Notes under the pieces: model-generated
Told to the model about the DNA's origin: nothing
What the model saw: only the letters and a program-made list of their open reading frames with translations
Database searches by the model: none
Position numbers and translations under genes: made by a program
Shown: positions 20,296-30,654 of the stretch, one piece after another
How the letters are laid out: the number at the start of each line of letters is the position of its first letter
Position numbering within the stretch: position 1 is the stretch's first letter
Assembly: GCF_003056345.1 (NCBI RefSeq)
Contig: NZ_PYWB01000011.1
Span: 49,844-113,843 of the forward strand
Direction: 5' to 3'
Source of the DNA: Devosia submarina
Lineage (GTDB): Bacteria > Pseudomonadota > Alphaproteobacteria > Rhizobiales > Devosiaceae
Length of the DNA: 64,000 nt

Positions 20296-21612
20296 ATGTC
20301 CGACCTGTTTGCTGCCAGCCCCGAAGAAAATGACCGCGCGCGCCCGCTGGCCGATCAATTGCGGCCGCGCTCGCTCGATGAAGTGATCGGGCAAACGCAC
20401 CTGCTGGGGCCGGACGGTACGCTGCGCCGGATGATGGCCAGCGGCCGGCTGGGCTCGCTGATCCTTTGGGGGCCGCCAGGAACCGGCAAGACCACAGTGG
20501 CAAGGCTCCTCGCCGACCAGATCGGCTATCGCTTCGAACAGATCTCGGCCGTGTTTTCCGGTGTCGCCGATCTCAAGAAGGTGTTCGAGAAGGCCCGCTT
20601 TGAGCGACTGAGCGGGCACAAGACGCTTTTGTTTGTGGACGAAATTCACCGTTTCAACCGGGCGCAGCAGGACGGTTTTCTCCCTGTTATGGAAGACGGC
20701 ACGGTAGTGCTGGTGGGTGCGACCACGGAGAACCCCTCGTTCGAGCTCAACGCCGCCTTGCTGTCGCGCAGCCAGGTGCTGCGCTTCGAGTCGCTCGGCT
20801 TGCCCGATCTGGAAAAATTGGTGCAACGGGCCGAGCAGTTGACCGGCGCCAGCCTGCCGCTCGATAGCGAAGCGCGGCACACTTTGCTCACCCTGGCAGA
20901 TGGAGATGGGCGGGCTCTGCTCGGGCTGGTGGAAGAGGTGCTAGCCTCGGCCAAGCCTGGCGAAACGCTGGATGCGGCGGGGCTGCTCACAGTCGTCCAG
21001 CGCCGAGCGCCCATCTATGACAAGGCGCAGGACGGGCACTACAATCTGATTTCAGCGTTGCACAAGACCATCCGGGGCTCCGACCCGGACGCGGCGCTTT
21101 ATTATTTCGCCCGTATGCTCGACGCTGGCGAAGATCCGCTGTTTCTCGCGCGCCGGCTGATCCGCATGGCGGTGGAGGATATTGGCCTGGCTGATCCCGC
21201 AGCTCTGCCGCAGGCCGTGGCGGGCCGGGACGCTTTCCAGATGTTGGGTTCGCCCGAAGGTGAACTGGCGCTGGCGCAAGTGGTTGTTTATCTGGCGCTC
21301 GCGCCCAAATCCAATGCCGTCTACACGGCTTACAAAGGCGCGGTCAGCGTTGCGAAAACAACAGGATCGCCCATGCCGCCCATGGTCATCCTCAATGCAC
21401 CGACCAAGCTGATGAAGGGTTCGGGATATGGCGAGGGCTATATCTACGACCACGACACGCCCGAGGCCTTTTCGGGGCAGGAATATTTCCCCGAAAAGAT
21501 CGGCCGTCAGAGCTTTTACCATCCTGTAGAGCGCGGGTTTGAACGCGATCTGCGCAAGCGCATGGACTATTTCGAGCGGCTTAGAGCGGCCAAGGGGGAG
21601 AGTGGCGAGTAG
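20296..21612 (+). CDS. rarA: Replication-associated recombination protein A
   Basis: RarA/MgsA (438 residues) is an AAA+ ATPase that acts at stalled replication forks. Walker [10 protein letters not shown] is at residues 59-67, Walker B DEIH at 115-118, and a sensor motif lies in [12 protein letters not shown]. The C-terminal tetramerisation region (from about 265) holds [15 protein letters not shown]. It ends three bases before the stop of the convergent patatin gene. Confidence 0.95.
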   Translation: MSDLFAASPEENDRARPLADQLRPRSLDEVIGQTHLLGPDGTLRRMMASGRLGSLILWGPPGTGKTTVARLLADQIGYRFEQISAVFSGVADLKKVFEKARFERLSGHKTLLFVDEIHRFNRAQQDGFLPVMEDGTVVLVGATTENPSFELNAALLSRSQVLRFESLGLPDLEKLVQRAEQLTGASLPLDSEARHTLLTLADGDGRALLGLVEEVLASAKPGETLDAAGLLTVVQRRAPIYDKAQDGHYNLISALHKTIRGSDPDAALYYFARMLDAGEDPLFLARRLIRMAVEDIGLADPAALPQAVAGRDAFQMLGSPEGELALAQVVVYLALAPKSNAVYTAYKGAVSVAKTTGSPMPPMVILNAPTKLMKGSGYGEGYIYDHDTPEAFSGQEYFPEKIGRQSFYHPVERGFERDLRKRMDYFERLRAAKGESGE

Positions 21613-21614
21613 GT

Positions 21615-22781
21615 CTAGTTACTCCGGTGCCACGCGCCCATGCTTCCGGATTCAACGCCATATTGATACAGGGCCGCCAGCCACTCCGGCCCACCGAACA
21701 GCGCATTTTGTGGCTGAGGGAAGTTGGGTGGTATCGCGGTCAGGCGATAATTGATGCCGCTGCGCTCAACCATGTTGGTGAGGATCGCGATGTCGCCACG
21801 GCCGCGATATTTGAGCAGAGTGGGAATGGAGCGCTCCAGCACGGATAGAGAGGTCACGTTCACCGGCTCGCTCGAGGGCTCGATGGCGCCATTATAGACG
21901 ACGTAGAGGTTCGCCCGCCCAGGCAAGGAATCGAGACCATCGGGCAGAAGGACGATCTGCTGGGTCACGCCCCCATCAACGTGAAGCTCGTCGAACTTGC
22001 CGCCAGCGGCGCGGACGTCGATCAGCACGGGAGGATAAACACCAGGCACTGCCGCAGAGGCGAGGAGGATCTGCTGGATCAGATCAAGCCTATCGGGAAT
22101 GTTGCTGGCCGCGATGGCCCCAATGTCCCAGATCACGGGACGCTCGGCATCAAGATTGGTGGTGCCCACCAGCAAGCGGCGGCCCTTGAGGTGTTCAACG
22201 GCGATGGCGGTCACCGTGCCAGGGTCAATCAGCCGGCGGATAGCCTTGAGCACAGGCGTATTGCTGGCAATGGATGGGGCGCCCAGGGCGGCCGAAATGA
22301 AATTGAGATTGGGCGATTTCTGGCTGGCAAGGCTGCTGAAGACTTCGGTTAGCCTGCCATCATAGCTGGGCCCAAGGAATGCCATAGGCGCGATCAGGGC
22401 ACCAACACTGATGCCGGTCACGACCTCGAACTCCGGCCGCTCACCGCTTTGCGTCCAGCCAACGAGAAAGCCCGCGCCATAAGCGCCATTGATGCCGCCA
22501 CCGGAGAGGCTCAGGAAATCCACGGCGCCGTCAGGACCAGGGGTAAACTTAAAACTCTTGCCCTCTTCAAGCTGCGCGTCGCCCCAATAGCGGATCGGCT
22601 CCGCATCCGTCGCAGGCACCGTGGTGGCCAGGGCTCCGGGCACGGCCGCCATGTCGGCGATGGCTTCAGGCACAGCGCTGTCGCGAACGCCCGCGGTGGT
22701 GACGCAGCCGGCAAGCGCGAGGGTAGACAAAATAACAAGGGCAGCGCGGGCCGCCGAGAAAGGGAGCATGGGCAATCTCAA
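21615..22781 (-). CDS. Patatin-like phospholipase lipoprotein
   Basis: A 388-residue lipoprotein. The lipobox LALAG-C puts the lipidated cysteine at residue 26. The patatin oxyanion loop GGGINGAYG (94-102), the nucleophile Ser125 in GISVG and the catalytic Asp269 in VDGG are all present, so it is probably an active lipid acyl hydrolase facing the periplasm or outer membrane. The physiological lipid is unknown. It is divergent from crcB across 113 bases. Confidence 0.88.
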   Translation of the reverse strand: MRLPMLPFSAARAALVILSTLALAGCVTTAGVRDSAVPEAIADMAAVPGALATTVPATDAEPIRYWGDAQLEEGKSFKFTPGPDGAVDFLSLSGGGINGAYGAGFLVGWTQSGERPEFEVVTGISVGALIAPMAFLGPSYDGRLTEVFSSLASQKSPNLNFISAALGAPSIASNTPVLKAIRRLIDPGTVTAIAVEHLKGRRLLVGTTNLDAERPVIWDIGAIAASNIPDRLDLIQQILLASAAVPGVYPPVLIDVRAAGGKFDELHVDGGVTQQIVLLPDGLDSLPGRANLYVVYNGAIEPSSEPVNVTSLSVLERSIPTLLKYRGRGDIAILTNMVERSGINYRLTAIPPNFPQPQNALFGGPEWLAALYQYGVESGSMGAWHRSN

Positions 22782-22894
22782 TCGGTATCTGCTGGCTTAA
22801 GTGGCGCTGGCTAGCTTGGTTCCCTGTTGCAGGACAAAGCGATACGATAAAGAGCTGATGTGGTGAACGGGCCACTGTTGAGGGCTTACGACTT

Positions 22895-23275
22895 ATGCAA
22901 GCGTTCCTGTTGGTCGGTTTAGGCGGTGCCATCGGGGCCATGGCTCGCTTTGGAGCGGGCAAGTTGATTGGCCAGGTTTGGCCCACGAATTTTCCCCTTG
23001 CGACCCTTCTGATCAACATAGCTGGGTCGACGCTGATGGGCCTATTAATGGGCCTCCTTGCAAGGTTCACGCCGGCATGGAGCGAGACAGCGCGCTTGTT
23101 TGCCGCCGTGGGTGTTCTGGGCGGCTTCACCACCTTTTCTTCGTTTTCGCTCGAAACAGTGCAGTTGATCGAGCGCGGCGAAATATTTTGGGCGGGCGGC
23201 TATGTGCTGTTGTCGGTTGTGGTTTGCCTCGCGGGGCTTTATCTCGGACTTTTGGTGACCAGAGGCTTTTCATGA
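22895..23275 (+). CDS. crcB: Fluoride channel CrcB/Fluc
   Basis: A 126-residue, four-helix membrane protein that exports fluoride as a dual-topology dimer. The motifs GGAIGAMARF, NIAGSTLMG and GGFTTFSSF (with the pore Phe/Thr residues) are present. Its stop overlaps the rluC start by four bases. No fluoride riboswitch was recognised upstream. Confidence 0.95.
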   Translation: MQAFLLVGLGGAIGAMARFGAGKLIGQVWPTNFPLATLLINIAGSTLMGLLMGLLARFTPAWSETARLFAAVGVLGGFTTFSSFSLETVQLIERGEIFWAGGYVLLSVVVCLAGLYLGLLVTRGFS

Positions 23276-24258
23276 GTGGCGTTCAACAGCGGCAGGTGAG
23301 TGCGGATGAAGACGGAATGCGTCTTGATCGCTGGTTCGCGACACATTTCCCCCAGCTCGGTTTTGGCCGCCTGCAGAAGCTCATCCGCAATGGCGAGATC
23401 AAGGTCGACCGCGCGAAGGTGACGACGAGCACCCGGCTGTCGCCGGGGCAGACGGTACGAATCCCGCCGATCGATGATCCGGGAACGCCCAAGCCCGTTC
23501 GGATCAACGAGGACGAAGCGCGCTTCCTGCGCAGCCTGATCCTTTATGAGGACGAAGACATCTATGTCTTCAACAAGCCGCATGGGCTCGCGGTCCAGGG
23601 TGGCAGCGGCACGACGCGTCACCTCGATGGCATGCTCAAGAGCCTGCCCAACAACAAGGGCGAGGCACCGCGGCTCGTTCACCGGTTGGACCGGGATACG
23701 TCCGGGTGTCTGGTGGTTGCCAAGACCAAGGCCGCTGCCAGCCATTTTGGAACCGTGTTCCGGTCGCGCTCCGCCCGCAAGATTTATTGGGCGGTGGTCG
23801 CCGGCAATCCTCATCCGCAGCAGGGCGAGATTTCCTGTTTCCTCGCGCGCCAGAGCACGGCTGATGGCGAGCAGATGGTGGTCGTCAAGAATGGCACGCC
23901 CGGCGCACAGCACTCGACCAGCTATTATTCCACCACGGATACGGCAAGCCGGCGCTTTGCTTGGGTAACGCTGAAGCCGGTGACCGGAAGGACGCACCAA
24001 TTGCGCGTCCATATGGCGAAGTTGGGAACGCCTATTATTGGCGATCCGCGCTATTTCAACATCGAAAACTGGCAGGGTGCCGAGGGGTTGAGCGAAGGGC
24101 TGCATTTGCATGCAAGGCGCCTGGCCATTCCCTTGCGCGGTGGCAAGCGCATCGACATTTCGGCGCCGTTGCCGCCCCACATGCGGGGAAGCTTTGAAAC
24201 CCTTGGCTTCGATCCTGACCGCTATGATGTGGGCACGGATCCCGAAGATGGGGCATAG
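23272..24258 (+). CDS. Ribosomal large-subunit pseudouridine synthase, RluC/D type
   Basis: A 328-residue RNA pseudouridine synthase. An N-terminal S4 RNA-binding domain (about 14-60) is followed by the RluA-type catalytic domain with VHRLDRDTSG; Asp140 is the catalytic nucleophile. GRTHQLRVH is also present. By arrangement it most resembles RluC (23S positions 955/2504/2580), but RluD cannot be excluded. Start ATG 23272 overlaps crcB; the frame is open further upstream inside crcB, which is not coding. Confidence 0.9.
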   Translation: MSGVQQRQVSADEDGMRLDRWFATHFPQLGFGRLQKLIRNGEIKVDRAKVTTSTRLSPGQTVRIPPIDDPGTPKPVRINEDEARFLRSLILYEDEDIYVFNKPHGLAVQGGSGTTRHLDGMLKSLPNNKGEAPRLVHRLDRDTSGCLVVAKTKAAASHFGTVFRSRSARKIYWAVVAGNPHPQQGEISCFLARQSTADGEQMVVVKNGTPGAQHSTSYYSTTDTASRRFAWVTLKPVTGRTHQLRVHMAKLGTPIIGDPRYFNIENWQGAEGLSEGLHLHARRLAIPLRGGKRIDISAPLPPHMRGSFETLGFDPDRYDVGTDPEDGA

Positions 24259-24355
24259 CGTTCCGAATTAATGGGCGATGCGTCGTTAAGCGTGTCGCCA
24301 ATGTTGGCCCCTCCTGTCGTTCTTGCCGGACGATGCAGTGGCCGGAGAGAATGAA

Positions 24356-25135
24356 ATGCGCGATCAGCTTACAGACATTCACAAGCATATCGATGACGGC
24401 TATGGCCGGGCTCAGCACCTCAACAAGGTTGAGCTGCCCAAGCGCTTCTACAAATCGGTTGCGGCGGGGCCATACGAAGCTGGCTTTGTGGTGACGCTGG
24501 ATGGCCGGCCGGTTCGCACACCGGGCAAGAAGCTGCCTGTGGTGGTGCCCGCGGCACCGATCGCCACGGCCATGGCAGAGGAATGGGCGGCACAGGGCGA
24601 GTTCATCGATCCGGCCACCATGCCCATGGTGCGGCTGATCAATTCAGCCGTTGAAAGCGGCGAAGAGATGATCCCGGCCTTCCGCGACGAGGTGATCAAG
24701 TTCGTGGGTGGGGATTTGCTGCTTTATCGCGCGGAGGGGCCACAGGAGCTCGTGTCCGAGCAGGAATTGCAGTGGGACAAGGCGCTGGTGGCGATTGCGC
24801 GGCATTTTGGCGTGAGCTTCATGCCGACCATGGGCATTATCCACCAGCAACAGCCGCAACAAACGCTGGAGCGGCTGGCCGAGGCGCTTCAAGGGGAGAA
24901 CCTCTTTGTTCTGACGGCCCTGGTCTCGATCACGGGGCTAACCGGCTCGGGCATTCTGGCTGTCGGTCTTTGGCACAAGCTCTTTACGGCAGACCAGGTA
25001 TGGTCGGCTGCCCATGTTGATGAGGATTACCAGATCAGCCAATGGGGCGAGGACGAGGAGGCCGCCGAGCGGCGCCAAAAGCGTCGGGTGGAGTTCGATA
25101 CCGCGGTTGCCGCGCTGGAGGCGCTGCGCAGCTAA
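24356..25135 (+). CDS. ATP12-family F1-ATPase assembly chaperone
   Basis: A 259-residue ATP12 protein. In mitochondria ATP12 binds the F1 alpha subunit, and alphaproteobacteria keep the homologue. The motifs KRFYKSV, VTLDGRPVRTPG and the helical C-terminal region with ITGLTGSGILAVGL are characteristic. ATG 24356, after GGAGAGAATGA, is chosen over a TTG at 24323. It is probably co-transcribed with crcB-rluC. Confidence 0.9.
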   Translation: MRDQLTDIHKHIDDGYGRAQHLNKVELPKRFYKSVAAGPYEAGFVVTLDGRPVRTPGKKLPVVVPAAPIATAMAEEWAAQGEFIDPATMPMVRLINSAVESGEEMIPAFRDEVIKFVGGDLLLYRAEGPQELVSEQELQWDKALVAIARHFGVSFMPTMGIIHQQQPQQTLERLAEALQGENLFVLTALVSITGLTGSGILAVGLWHKLFTADQVWSAAHVDEDYQISQWGEDEEAAERRQKRRVEFDTAVAALEALRS

Positions 25136-25153
25136 ACAAGGGGGAAGAGGAAA

Positions 25154-26068
25154 ATGAAGCAGCTTTATACGACCCTTGGGCCTTTGCCCAAGGAGCGACT
25201 CGGCATGATCCTGCCGCACGAGCATGTGTTCGTAGATTTGCGCACGCCGGACCAGCCCGGCTATGGGCAAGCCTCGCCGGAGGATGTGGTGGCGCTGATG
25301 GCGCCTCAGATCGAAACCATCAAGGCGCAGGGCATTACGGCGCTGGTGGAATGTTCGACGGGCGGCGTGGGGCGGCGCGCTGATATCGACCTTGCGGTTT
25401 CCCGCGCAACGGATTTCCCCATCGTCGTTCCTACTGGCAATTACCGGGAGCCGTGGATTCCTGATTGGGTTCGCGACGCCAGCTTGGATGAGCTGGAACG
25501 CTGGATGGTCCGCGAGCTCGAAGAGGGCATGGAAGACACCGGTGTGCGTGCTGCCTGGATCAAGATCAGCGCTGGAGACGACGGCATCACACCCCTCGAG
25601 GAGCGCATCCTGAGGGCCGCGGCGCGTGCTGGCAGGGCCACGAACGCAGTGATCGGCTCGCATACCATCAAGTCGCGCGTGGTTATGGACCAGCTCGACA
25701 TCATCGAGGCGGAAGGCTATCGCGCCGAGCGCTTCATTTCGATCCACACCCAGGCGGAACCGGATTTCGAGATGCATCGAGCCGTGGCGGCACGGGGCGC
25801 CTGGATCGAGTATGACCATCTTGGGCGGGAGCCCGACGATGAGGTCGTCGCGCTGATCCTGCGGGCGCTGGAGGCCGGGATAGGCAAGCAATTGCTGCTC
25901 AGTCATGACCTGGGTTGGTATGATCCGGCGCAGCTAGGTGGCGGCGTGCCACGGCCCTATACAGCAATGGTTGAACGGATCTTGCCCATGCTGCGATCAG
26001 CAGGGGTGGATGAGGCAACGATCACGCTTCTGACCGAGACCAATCCTTTTGAGGCCTTTGCCCGCTAG
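25154..26068 (+). CDS. Phosphotriesterase-family metal hydrolase
   Basis: A 304-residue amidohydrolase-superfamily enzyme. All binuclear metal ligands can be placed: HEH (22 and 24), the bridging carboxylated Lys137 in WIKISAG, His170 (GSHT), His198 (SIHTQ) and Asp252 (SHDLGW). Family members hydrolyse lactones or phosphoesters; the natural substrate here is unknown. It follows the ATP12 gene by 18 bases and is convergent with cysW. Confidence 0.85.
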   Translation: MKQLYTTLGPLPKERLGMILPHEHVFVDLRTPDQPGYGQASPEDVVALMAPQIETIKAQGITALVECSTGGVGRRADIDLAVSRATDFPIVVPTGNYREPWIPDWVRDASLDELERWMVRELEEGMEDTGVRAAWIKISAGDDGITPLEERILRAAARAGRATNAVIGSHTIKSRVVMDQLDIIEAEGYRAERFISIHTQAEPDFEMHRAVAARGAWIEYDHLGREPDDEVVALILRALEAGIGKQLLLSHDLGWYDPAQLGGGVPRPYTAMVERILPMLRSAGVDEATITLLTETNPFEAFAR

Positions 26069-26081
26069 CCATGAGCGGCAG

Positions 26082-26894
26082 CTATTGCCGCCCGTGCCGC
26101 TCAAGTGCTGCTTTCAGCACAATCGTCAGGACGGCGATAAAGGCCAGCGTGGATGATGCTGCAAAGGCGCCGGTGACGTTGAAGTCGTTGAACAGCTGGG
26201 TGATCTGGAGGGGCAGGGTGTTGGTCTGCCCCCGGATGGAGCCGGACACCACGGATACTGCGCCAAATTCACCCATGACGCGCGCATTGGTCAGCACCGC
26301 GCCGTAAAGAATCGCCCAGCGGATATTGGGCAGGGTGACGAACCAGAACATCTGCCAGCCATTTGCACCGAGCGAGAGGGCGGCTTCCTCGTCCTCGGTG
26401 CCCTGCTGCTGCATGAGCGGGATGAGCTCGCGCGCCACAAATGGAGCCGTGACGAACAGGCTCACGAGTATGATGGCTGTCACCGTGAACATGAGCTGGA
26501 TGTTCATGGCCTGCAGCGCTGGGCCGAGCAGGCCCTGACCGCCATAAAGAAACAGGTAGACGACACCCGCCACGATCGGGCTTACCGCTGCCGGGATTTC
26601 GATCATGGTGATCAACAGCTCGCGGCCGCGGAATTGGAAGCGTGTCACCAGCCAGGCGAGACAAACGCCCACCACAATGTTGATTGGAACGACGATGATC
26701 GCCGTCAACACCGTCAGACCAATCGCGTGGAGCGTTGCTGGCTCCAAGATATTGGCGATGTATTGGCCCACGCCCTCGCGCAGGGCAAAGGCAAAGATCA
26801 CCGCCAGCGGCACGAGCAGGAACAGGGCGGACAGGATAAAGGCGAGGCTGATCAGCGCATATTCAGCCGGAGAACGCGCGGGATTGGACTGCAT
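26082..26894 (-). CDS. cysW: Sulfate ABC transporter permease CysW
   Basis: A 270-residue inner-membrane permease with six predicted helices. The ABC-coupling EAA loop appears as EEEAALSLGANGWQMFW near residue 170. With CysT it forms the sulfate/thiosulfate channel. Its start overlaps the cysT stop by one base. No cysA ATPase gene follows; the next gene is on the opposite strand. Confidence 0.93.
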   Translation of the reverse strand: MQSNPARSPAEYALISLAFILSALFLLVPLAVIFAFALREGVGQYIANILEPATLHAIGLTVLTAIIVVPINIVVGVCLAWLVTRFQFRGRELLITMIEIPAAVSPIVAGVVYLFLYGGQGLLGPALQAMNIQLMFTVTAIILVSLFVTAPFVARELIPLMQQQGTEDEEAALSLGANGWQMFWFVTLPNIRWAILYGAVLTNARVMGEFGAVSVVSGSIRGQTNTLPLQITQLFNDFNVTGAFAASSTLAFIAVLTIVLKAALERHGRQ

Positions 26895-27730
26895 CAGCGG
26901 CTCCGAAGGACATAGCGATTCTGCCAGGCCTGGAGGGCGTTTGTCAGCATCAGGGTCGCAAAGGCGGCAAGCAGAAGCACAAAGGCCAGGGCCGCGGCGC
27001 CTTCGTAATTGTATTCCTCGAGGCGGATGAAGATCAGCAGGGAAACAATCTCTGTCAGCCCCGGTAGATTGCCGGCGATGAACACCACGGCGCCGAACTC
27101 ACCGAGCGAGCGGGCAAAGGACAGCACGCACCCGGCCATGAAGGCGGGCAGGATGGTGGGAAAGATAACGCGGGCAAAGGTCTGCCAGTCGGTAGCGCCC
27201 AAAGTTTTGGCCGCTTCTTCAAGTTCCACCTGAACTTCCTCCAGCACTGGCTGCACAGCCCGCACGACAAAGGGGATGGAGGTGAAGGTCATGGCGATGA
27301 TAATGCCGGCTTGTGTGTAGTTGACCTTGATGCCGTTGCCCTCAAGGAACTGCCCATACCAGCCTGTGTTGCTGAAGAGGGTCACGAGGATGAGCCCCGC
27401 GACGGCGGTGGGCAGGGCAAAGGGAAGGTCGACAAGGGCATCCAGAAACCGCCTGCCGGGAAAGCTGTAACGCGTCAGCACCCAGGCGAGCAGCAGGCCG
27501 AAGAGGCCATTGAGGACGGAAGCAACCAGGGCTGAGCCAAAGGTGATTCGGTAGGCAGCAAGGGAGCGGTTGGAGCTGACAATGCGCCAGAACTCTTCCC
27601 AACCCATGCCGCCGACCTTGAGCAGCATGGCAGCGAGGGGCAGGGCGATGATGATAGTGAGATAGAGCATGGAGACGCCAAGCGTCAGCCCAAAACCGGG
27701 CAGCAAATGCTTGGAGCGTTTCCGTGCCAT
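26894..27730 (-). CDS. cysT: Sulfate ABC transporter permease CysT
   Basis: A 278-residue permease (also called CysU) with six membrane segments. The family region DLPFALPTAVAGLIL and the EAA loop LEEAAKTLGATDWQTF are present. It is in an operon with the periplasmic binding protein upstream and cysW downstream. Confidence 0.93.
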   Translation of the reverse strand: MARKRSKHLLPGFGLTLGVSMLYLTIIIALPLAAMLLKVGGMGWEEFWRIVSSNRSLAAYRITFGSALVASVLNGLFGLLLAWVLTRYSFPGRRFLDALVDLPFALPTAVAGLILVTLFSNTGWYGQFLEGNGIKVNYTQAGIIIAMTFTSIPFVVRAVQPVLEEVQVELEEAAKTLGATDWQTFARVIFPTILPAFMAGCVLSFARSLGEFGAVVFIAGNLPGLTEIVSLLIFIRLEEYNYEGAAALAFVLLLAAFATLMLTNALQAWQNRYVLRSR

Positions 27731-27757
27731 GTCTTCTCCCTGTGCCTCTCAAGCTTC

Positions 27758-27779
27758 ATTGCCCGGCGGGCCGGGCAAT
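27758..27779 (-). promoter_or_regulatory. Stem-loop between sbp and cysT
   Basis: A perfect nine-pair stem (27758-27766 with 27771-27779) with a four-base loop and no following T-run. Hairpins at this position between binding-protein and permease genes often stabilise the upstream message and lower downstream expression. The structure is seen; the role is inferred. Confidence 0.6.
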
Positions 27780-27829
27780 CCAGTGGGTCACCGGGCAAAG
27801 GCGGTGATGACGATCGTCGATGATTGCCG

Positions 27830-28813
27830 CTATTGGTTGAGGAAGACCTTGTCGAGCAGGCCACCGTCGGCGAAGTGCTCTTCGGAGATCTTGTCCCAGC
27901 CACCAAAGGCGTCTTCCGCCGTAACGAGGCGCACTTCGGGGAATTCGGCGGCATGGGCAGCAGCGACGGCCTCGTCGTTCACGCGGTGGAAATTGGCGGC
28001 AGCCACTTCCTGGCCTTCCGGCGTATAGAGGAAATCGAGATAAGCCTTGGCGATCTCGCGGGTGCCGCGATTGTCCACGACCTTGTCCACGATGGCCACC
28101 GGGAATTCGCTGAGCAGGCTCACCGATGGGATCACGGCCTCGTACTGGTCGGCGCCAAACTGCTCGCGCACCGCCAGCACCTCGGCTTCAAACGTTACCA
28201 GCACATCGCCCAGCTGGCGTTCGGTGAAGGCGGTGGTAGCGGCGCGGCCGCCGGTCTCAAAAACGGGCACGTTGTTGAAGAGCTTGGTGAGAAATTCCTC
28301 AACCTTGGCTTCGTCGTTGGCATACTCCTCATTGGCCCAGGCGCGGGCTGCGAGATAGGTGTAGCGCCCATTGCCGGAGGTCTTTGGATTGGGGAAGATC
28401 ACCTGCACGCCTTCGGCGGCTAGATCGCCCCAGTCGCTGATCCCCTTGGGATTGCCGGCGCGGACCAGGAATGCGGGCAGGGAGTAGAATGGCGAGGCGT
28501 TGTTGGGAAACTCGCTGGCCCAATCTTCGCTCACGAAGCCGCCGTCGACCAGCCGCTCGATGTCAACGACCTGGTTAAAGGTGACGACGTCAGCCGCAAG
28601 GCCTTCCAGGATAGCGCGCGCCTGGGCGGACGATCCGGCGTGGGATTGATTGACGGTAATGCTAGCCCCACTTGCCGCGTAGGCAGCGTTCTCGGCCGCG
28701 AACAGCTCGCGCGCTATGTCGTAGGACGCATTGAGGATGTCGGTAGGTTGGGCGAGGGCAGGCGTTGCCGTAAGCACAATGGCAGCTGCAGCGGCGGCAA
28801 AAAGCTTGTTCAT
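27830..28813 (-). CDS. sbp: Periplasmic sulfate-binding protein
   Basis: A 327-residue solute-binding protein. The signal peptide is residues 1-21 (cleavage after ATPALA). The sulfate-binding family motifs NQSHAGSSAQARAI and NPKTSGNGRYTYL are present. It is the first gene of the sbp-cysT-cysW operon. A 296-base upstream region holds its promoter and a dispersed repeat. Confidence 0.94.
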   Translation of the reverse strand: MNKLFAAAAAAIVLTATPALAQPTDILNASYDIARELFAAENAAYAASGASITVNQSHAGSSAQARAILEGLAADVVTFNQVVDIERLVDGGFVSEDWASEFPNNASPFYSLPAFLVRAGNPKGISDWGDLAAEGVQVIFPNPKTSGNGRYTYLAARAWANEEYANDEAKVEEFLTKLFNNVPVFETGGRAATTAFTERQLGDVLVTFEAEVLAVREQFGADQYEAVIPSVSLLSEFPVAIVDKVVDNRGTREIAKAYLDFLYTPEGQEVAAANFHRVNDEAVAAAHAAEFPEVRLVTAEDAFGGWDKISEEHFADGGLLDKVFLNQ

Positions 28814-28990
28814 CTGACGCGATTTTCCAACAAAGGGATGATGTTGGAGCGGTGATGCTATGGCGCAGGTGTCGGGTCCAGAGCTAATGCGCTGCGCTGG
28901 ATGAGTAATTTAGGGGCGCAATTCTTGGAGGAATGCCGTTGCGCCAGAAGGAGGCGAGCAAGTTTTTTGTTTCACCGCTACTGCAGCATT

Positions 28991-29081
28991 CCAGATCGTC
29001 AGCCTGGGGCGAAGACCCGAGGGCACTGCACTTGCTGCGCGCGAGAGAAGCGAAGAGCCCTCGGGTCTGGCCCGAGGGTGA
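28991..29081. repeat. Dispersed palindromic repeat, family B copy 1
   Basis: This 91-base element matches 54270-54359 along its length. Both open with CCAGATCGTCA, share GACCCGAGG, CTGCACTT and AGAGCC, and end in CCCGAGGGTGA. It contains a perfect 12-base inverted repeat (29013-29024 with 29057-29068). It lies between sbp and rimO and could also end rimO or sbp-region transcripts. Confidence 0.75.
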
Positions 29082-29109
29082 GGATTGAAGGGTTTAACAG
29101 TCTAGCGCC

Positions 29110-30441
29110 CTAGTTCAGCGCGCTCACTGGCTCAGCAAACAGATCGTACTCATCGCTGTCAGTCACCCGGACGTCGATCATATCGCCGACTTTGATGCCG
29201 TCAGCCTTGCTGATGACCACCTGACCGTCAATCTCGGGTGCGTCCCACTTAGAGCGGGCCACGGCCTTGTTGGTCTCGGGCAGCACATCGTCCACCAGCA
29301 CCTGAATGGTGCGGCCGACCTTCTTTGCAAGCTGGCCGGCAGAAACGTTCTGCGCGACTTCCATCAGCCGCTCCCAGCGATCCTGCGCCACGTCATCGGG
29401 CACGATGCCTTCGAGTTCGTTGGCCGGCGCGCCGGTCACGGGCTCGTACTTGAAGCAGCCTGCGCGGTCGATCTCGGCTTCCTCGATGAAGTCGAGCATC
29501 ATGTCGAAATCTTCCTCCGTTTCGCCGGGGAAGCCAACGATGAAGTTGGATCGCACAGTCAAATCAGGAACTTGGCGCTTCCAGTCAAGAATCCGATTCA
29601 AGGTCTTGTCCTGGTGCGCAGGACGACGCATCGCCTTGAGAACCTTGGGCGAAGCATGCTGGAACGGAATGTCGAGATAGGGCAGCACAAGACCTTCGGC
29701 CATTAGCTCCATCACCTGATCCACATGCGGATAGGGATAAACATAGTGCAAGCGCACCCAGGCGCCGAGCTGCCCCAGTTCCTTGGCCAGGTCATAGAAC
29801 TTGGCTTTGACCGGGCGGCCCCGGTACATGGACTCTGCATATTTGACATCGACACCATAGGCGCTGGTATCCTGCGAGATCACCAGCAATTCCTTGACGC
29901 CCGAGCGGATCAGCCCCTCGGCTTCGCCCAGAATGCCGGCAGCGGGGCGCGACGCCAGATCGCCACGGATCTGGGGAATGATGCAGAAGGAGCACCGATT
30001 ATTGCAGCCCTCGGAAATCTTGAGATAGGCATAGTGGCGCGGCGTCAACTTGAGGCCGGTCTCGGGCACCAGGTCCACGAAGCGGTTCGGCACGGGCGGC
30101 AAATGCTCGTGCACGGCCGAGACCACGCTTTCGTATTGATGCGGGCCAGAGATGGCGAGCACGGAAGGATGCGTCTGGCGGATGAGGTCTTCCTCGACGC
30201 CCAGGCACCCTGTGACGATGACGCGGCCGTTTTCGTTCAGTGCTTCGCCAATAGCTTCGAGAGATTCCTGCTTGGCGGAATCAAGGAAGCCGCAGGTGTT
30301 GACCAGGACGATATCGGCACCCTGGTAGTCGCGGCTGAACGAATAGCCTTGCGAGCGCAGCGTGGACATGATCCGCTCGCTATCGACAAGGGCTTTGGGG
30401 CAGCCGAGGCTGACGAGGCCAATTTTTGGCGCTTGGCTCAT
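29110..30441 (-). CDS. rimO: Ribosomal protein S12 methylthiotransferase RimO
   Basis: A 443-residue radical-SAM enzyme that methylthiolates Asp88 of ribosomal protein S12. The N-terminal MTTase domain carries Cys14, Cys50 and Cys79 (auxiliary 4Fe-4S cluster). The radical-SAM motif C146NNRC150SFC153 follows, and a TRAM domain lies at the C-terminus. [11 protein letters not shown] is typical of RimO rather than MiaB. Confidence 0.94.
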   Translation of the reverse strand: MSQAPKIGLVSLGCPKALVDSERIMSTLRSQGYSFSRDYQGADIVLVNTCGFLDSAKQESLEAIGEALNENGRVIVTGCLGVEEDLIRQTHPSVLAISGPHQYESVVSAVHEHLPPVPNRFVDLVPETGLKLTPRHYAYLKISEGCNNRCSFCIIPQIRGDLASRPAAGILGEAEGLIRSGVKELLVISQDTSAYGVDVKYAESMYRGRPVKAKFYDLAKELGQLGAWVRLHYVYPYPHVDQVMELMAEGLVLPYLDIPFQHASPKVLKAMRRPAHQDKTLNRILDWKRQVPDLTVRSNFIVGFPGETEEDFDMMLDFIEEAEIDRAGCFKYEPVTGAPANELEGIVPDDVAQDRWERLMEVAQNVSAGQLAKKVGRTIQVLVDDVLPETNKAVARSKWDAPEIDGQVVISKADGIKVGDMIDVRVTDSDEYDLFAEPVSALN

Positions 30442-30654
30442 GAGAGCGTTGGTTCCGATGTGGGAATGGTTGCGCGCGTCATACAGAGTATCTGACGGTT
30501 ACGCAATGTGACTGCCTCCCGCAGGGCGCGGGGCTGCGTTGTCCCATTTGCCTGAGGTGCAGTCTTGAAAGTCGGTTCCAACGAACAGTGCGTCCGCACA
30601 ATTGCCCATTCCAAGATAAATCGAGCTGCTCTAGCAATGCTGGCATAAGCGTCA

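Noticed and set aside
22782..22894. A fluoride riboswitch before crcB
   Set aside because: The conserved riboswitch core was not found in the 113-base spacer.
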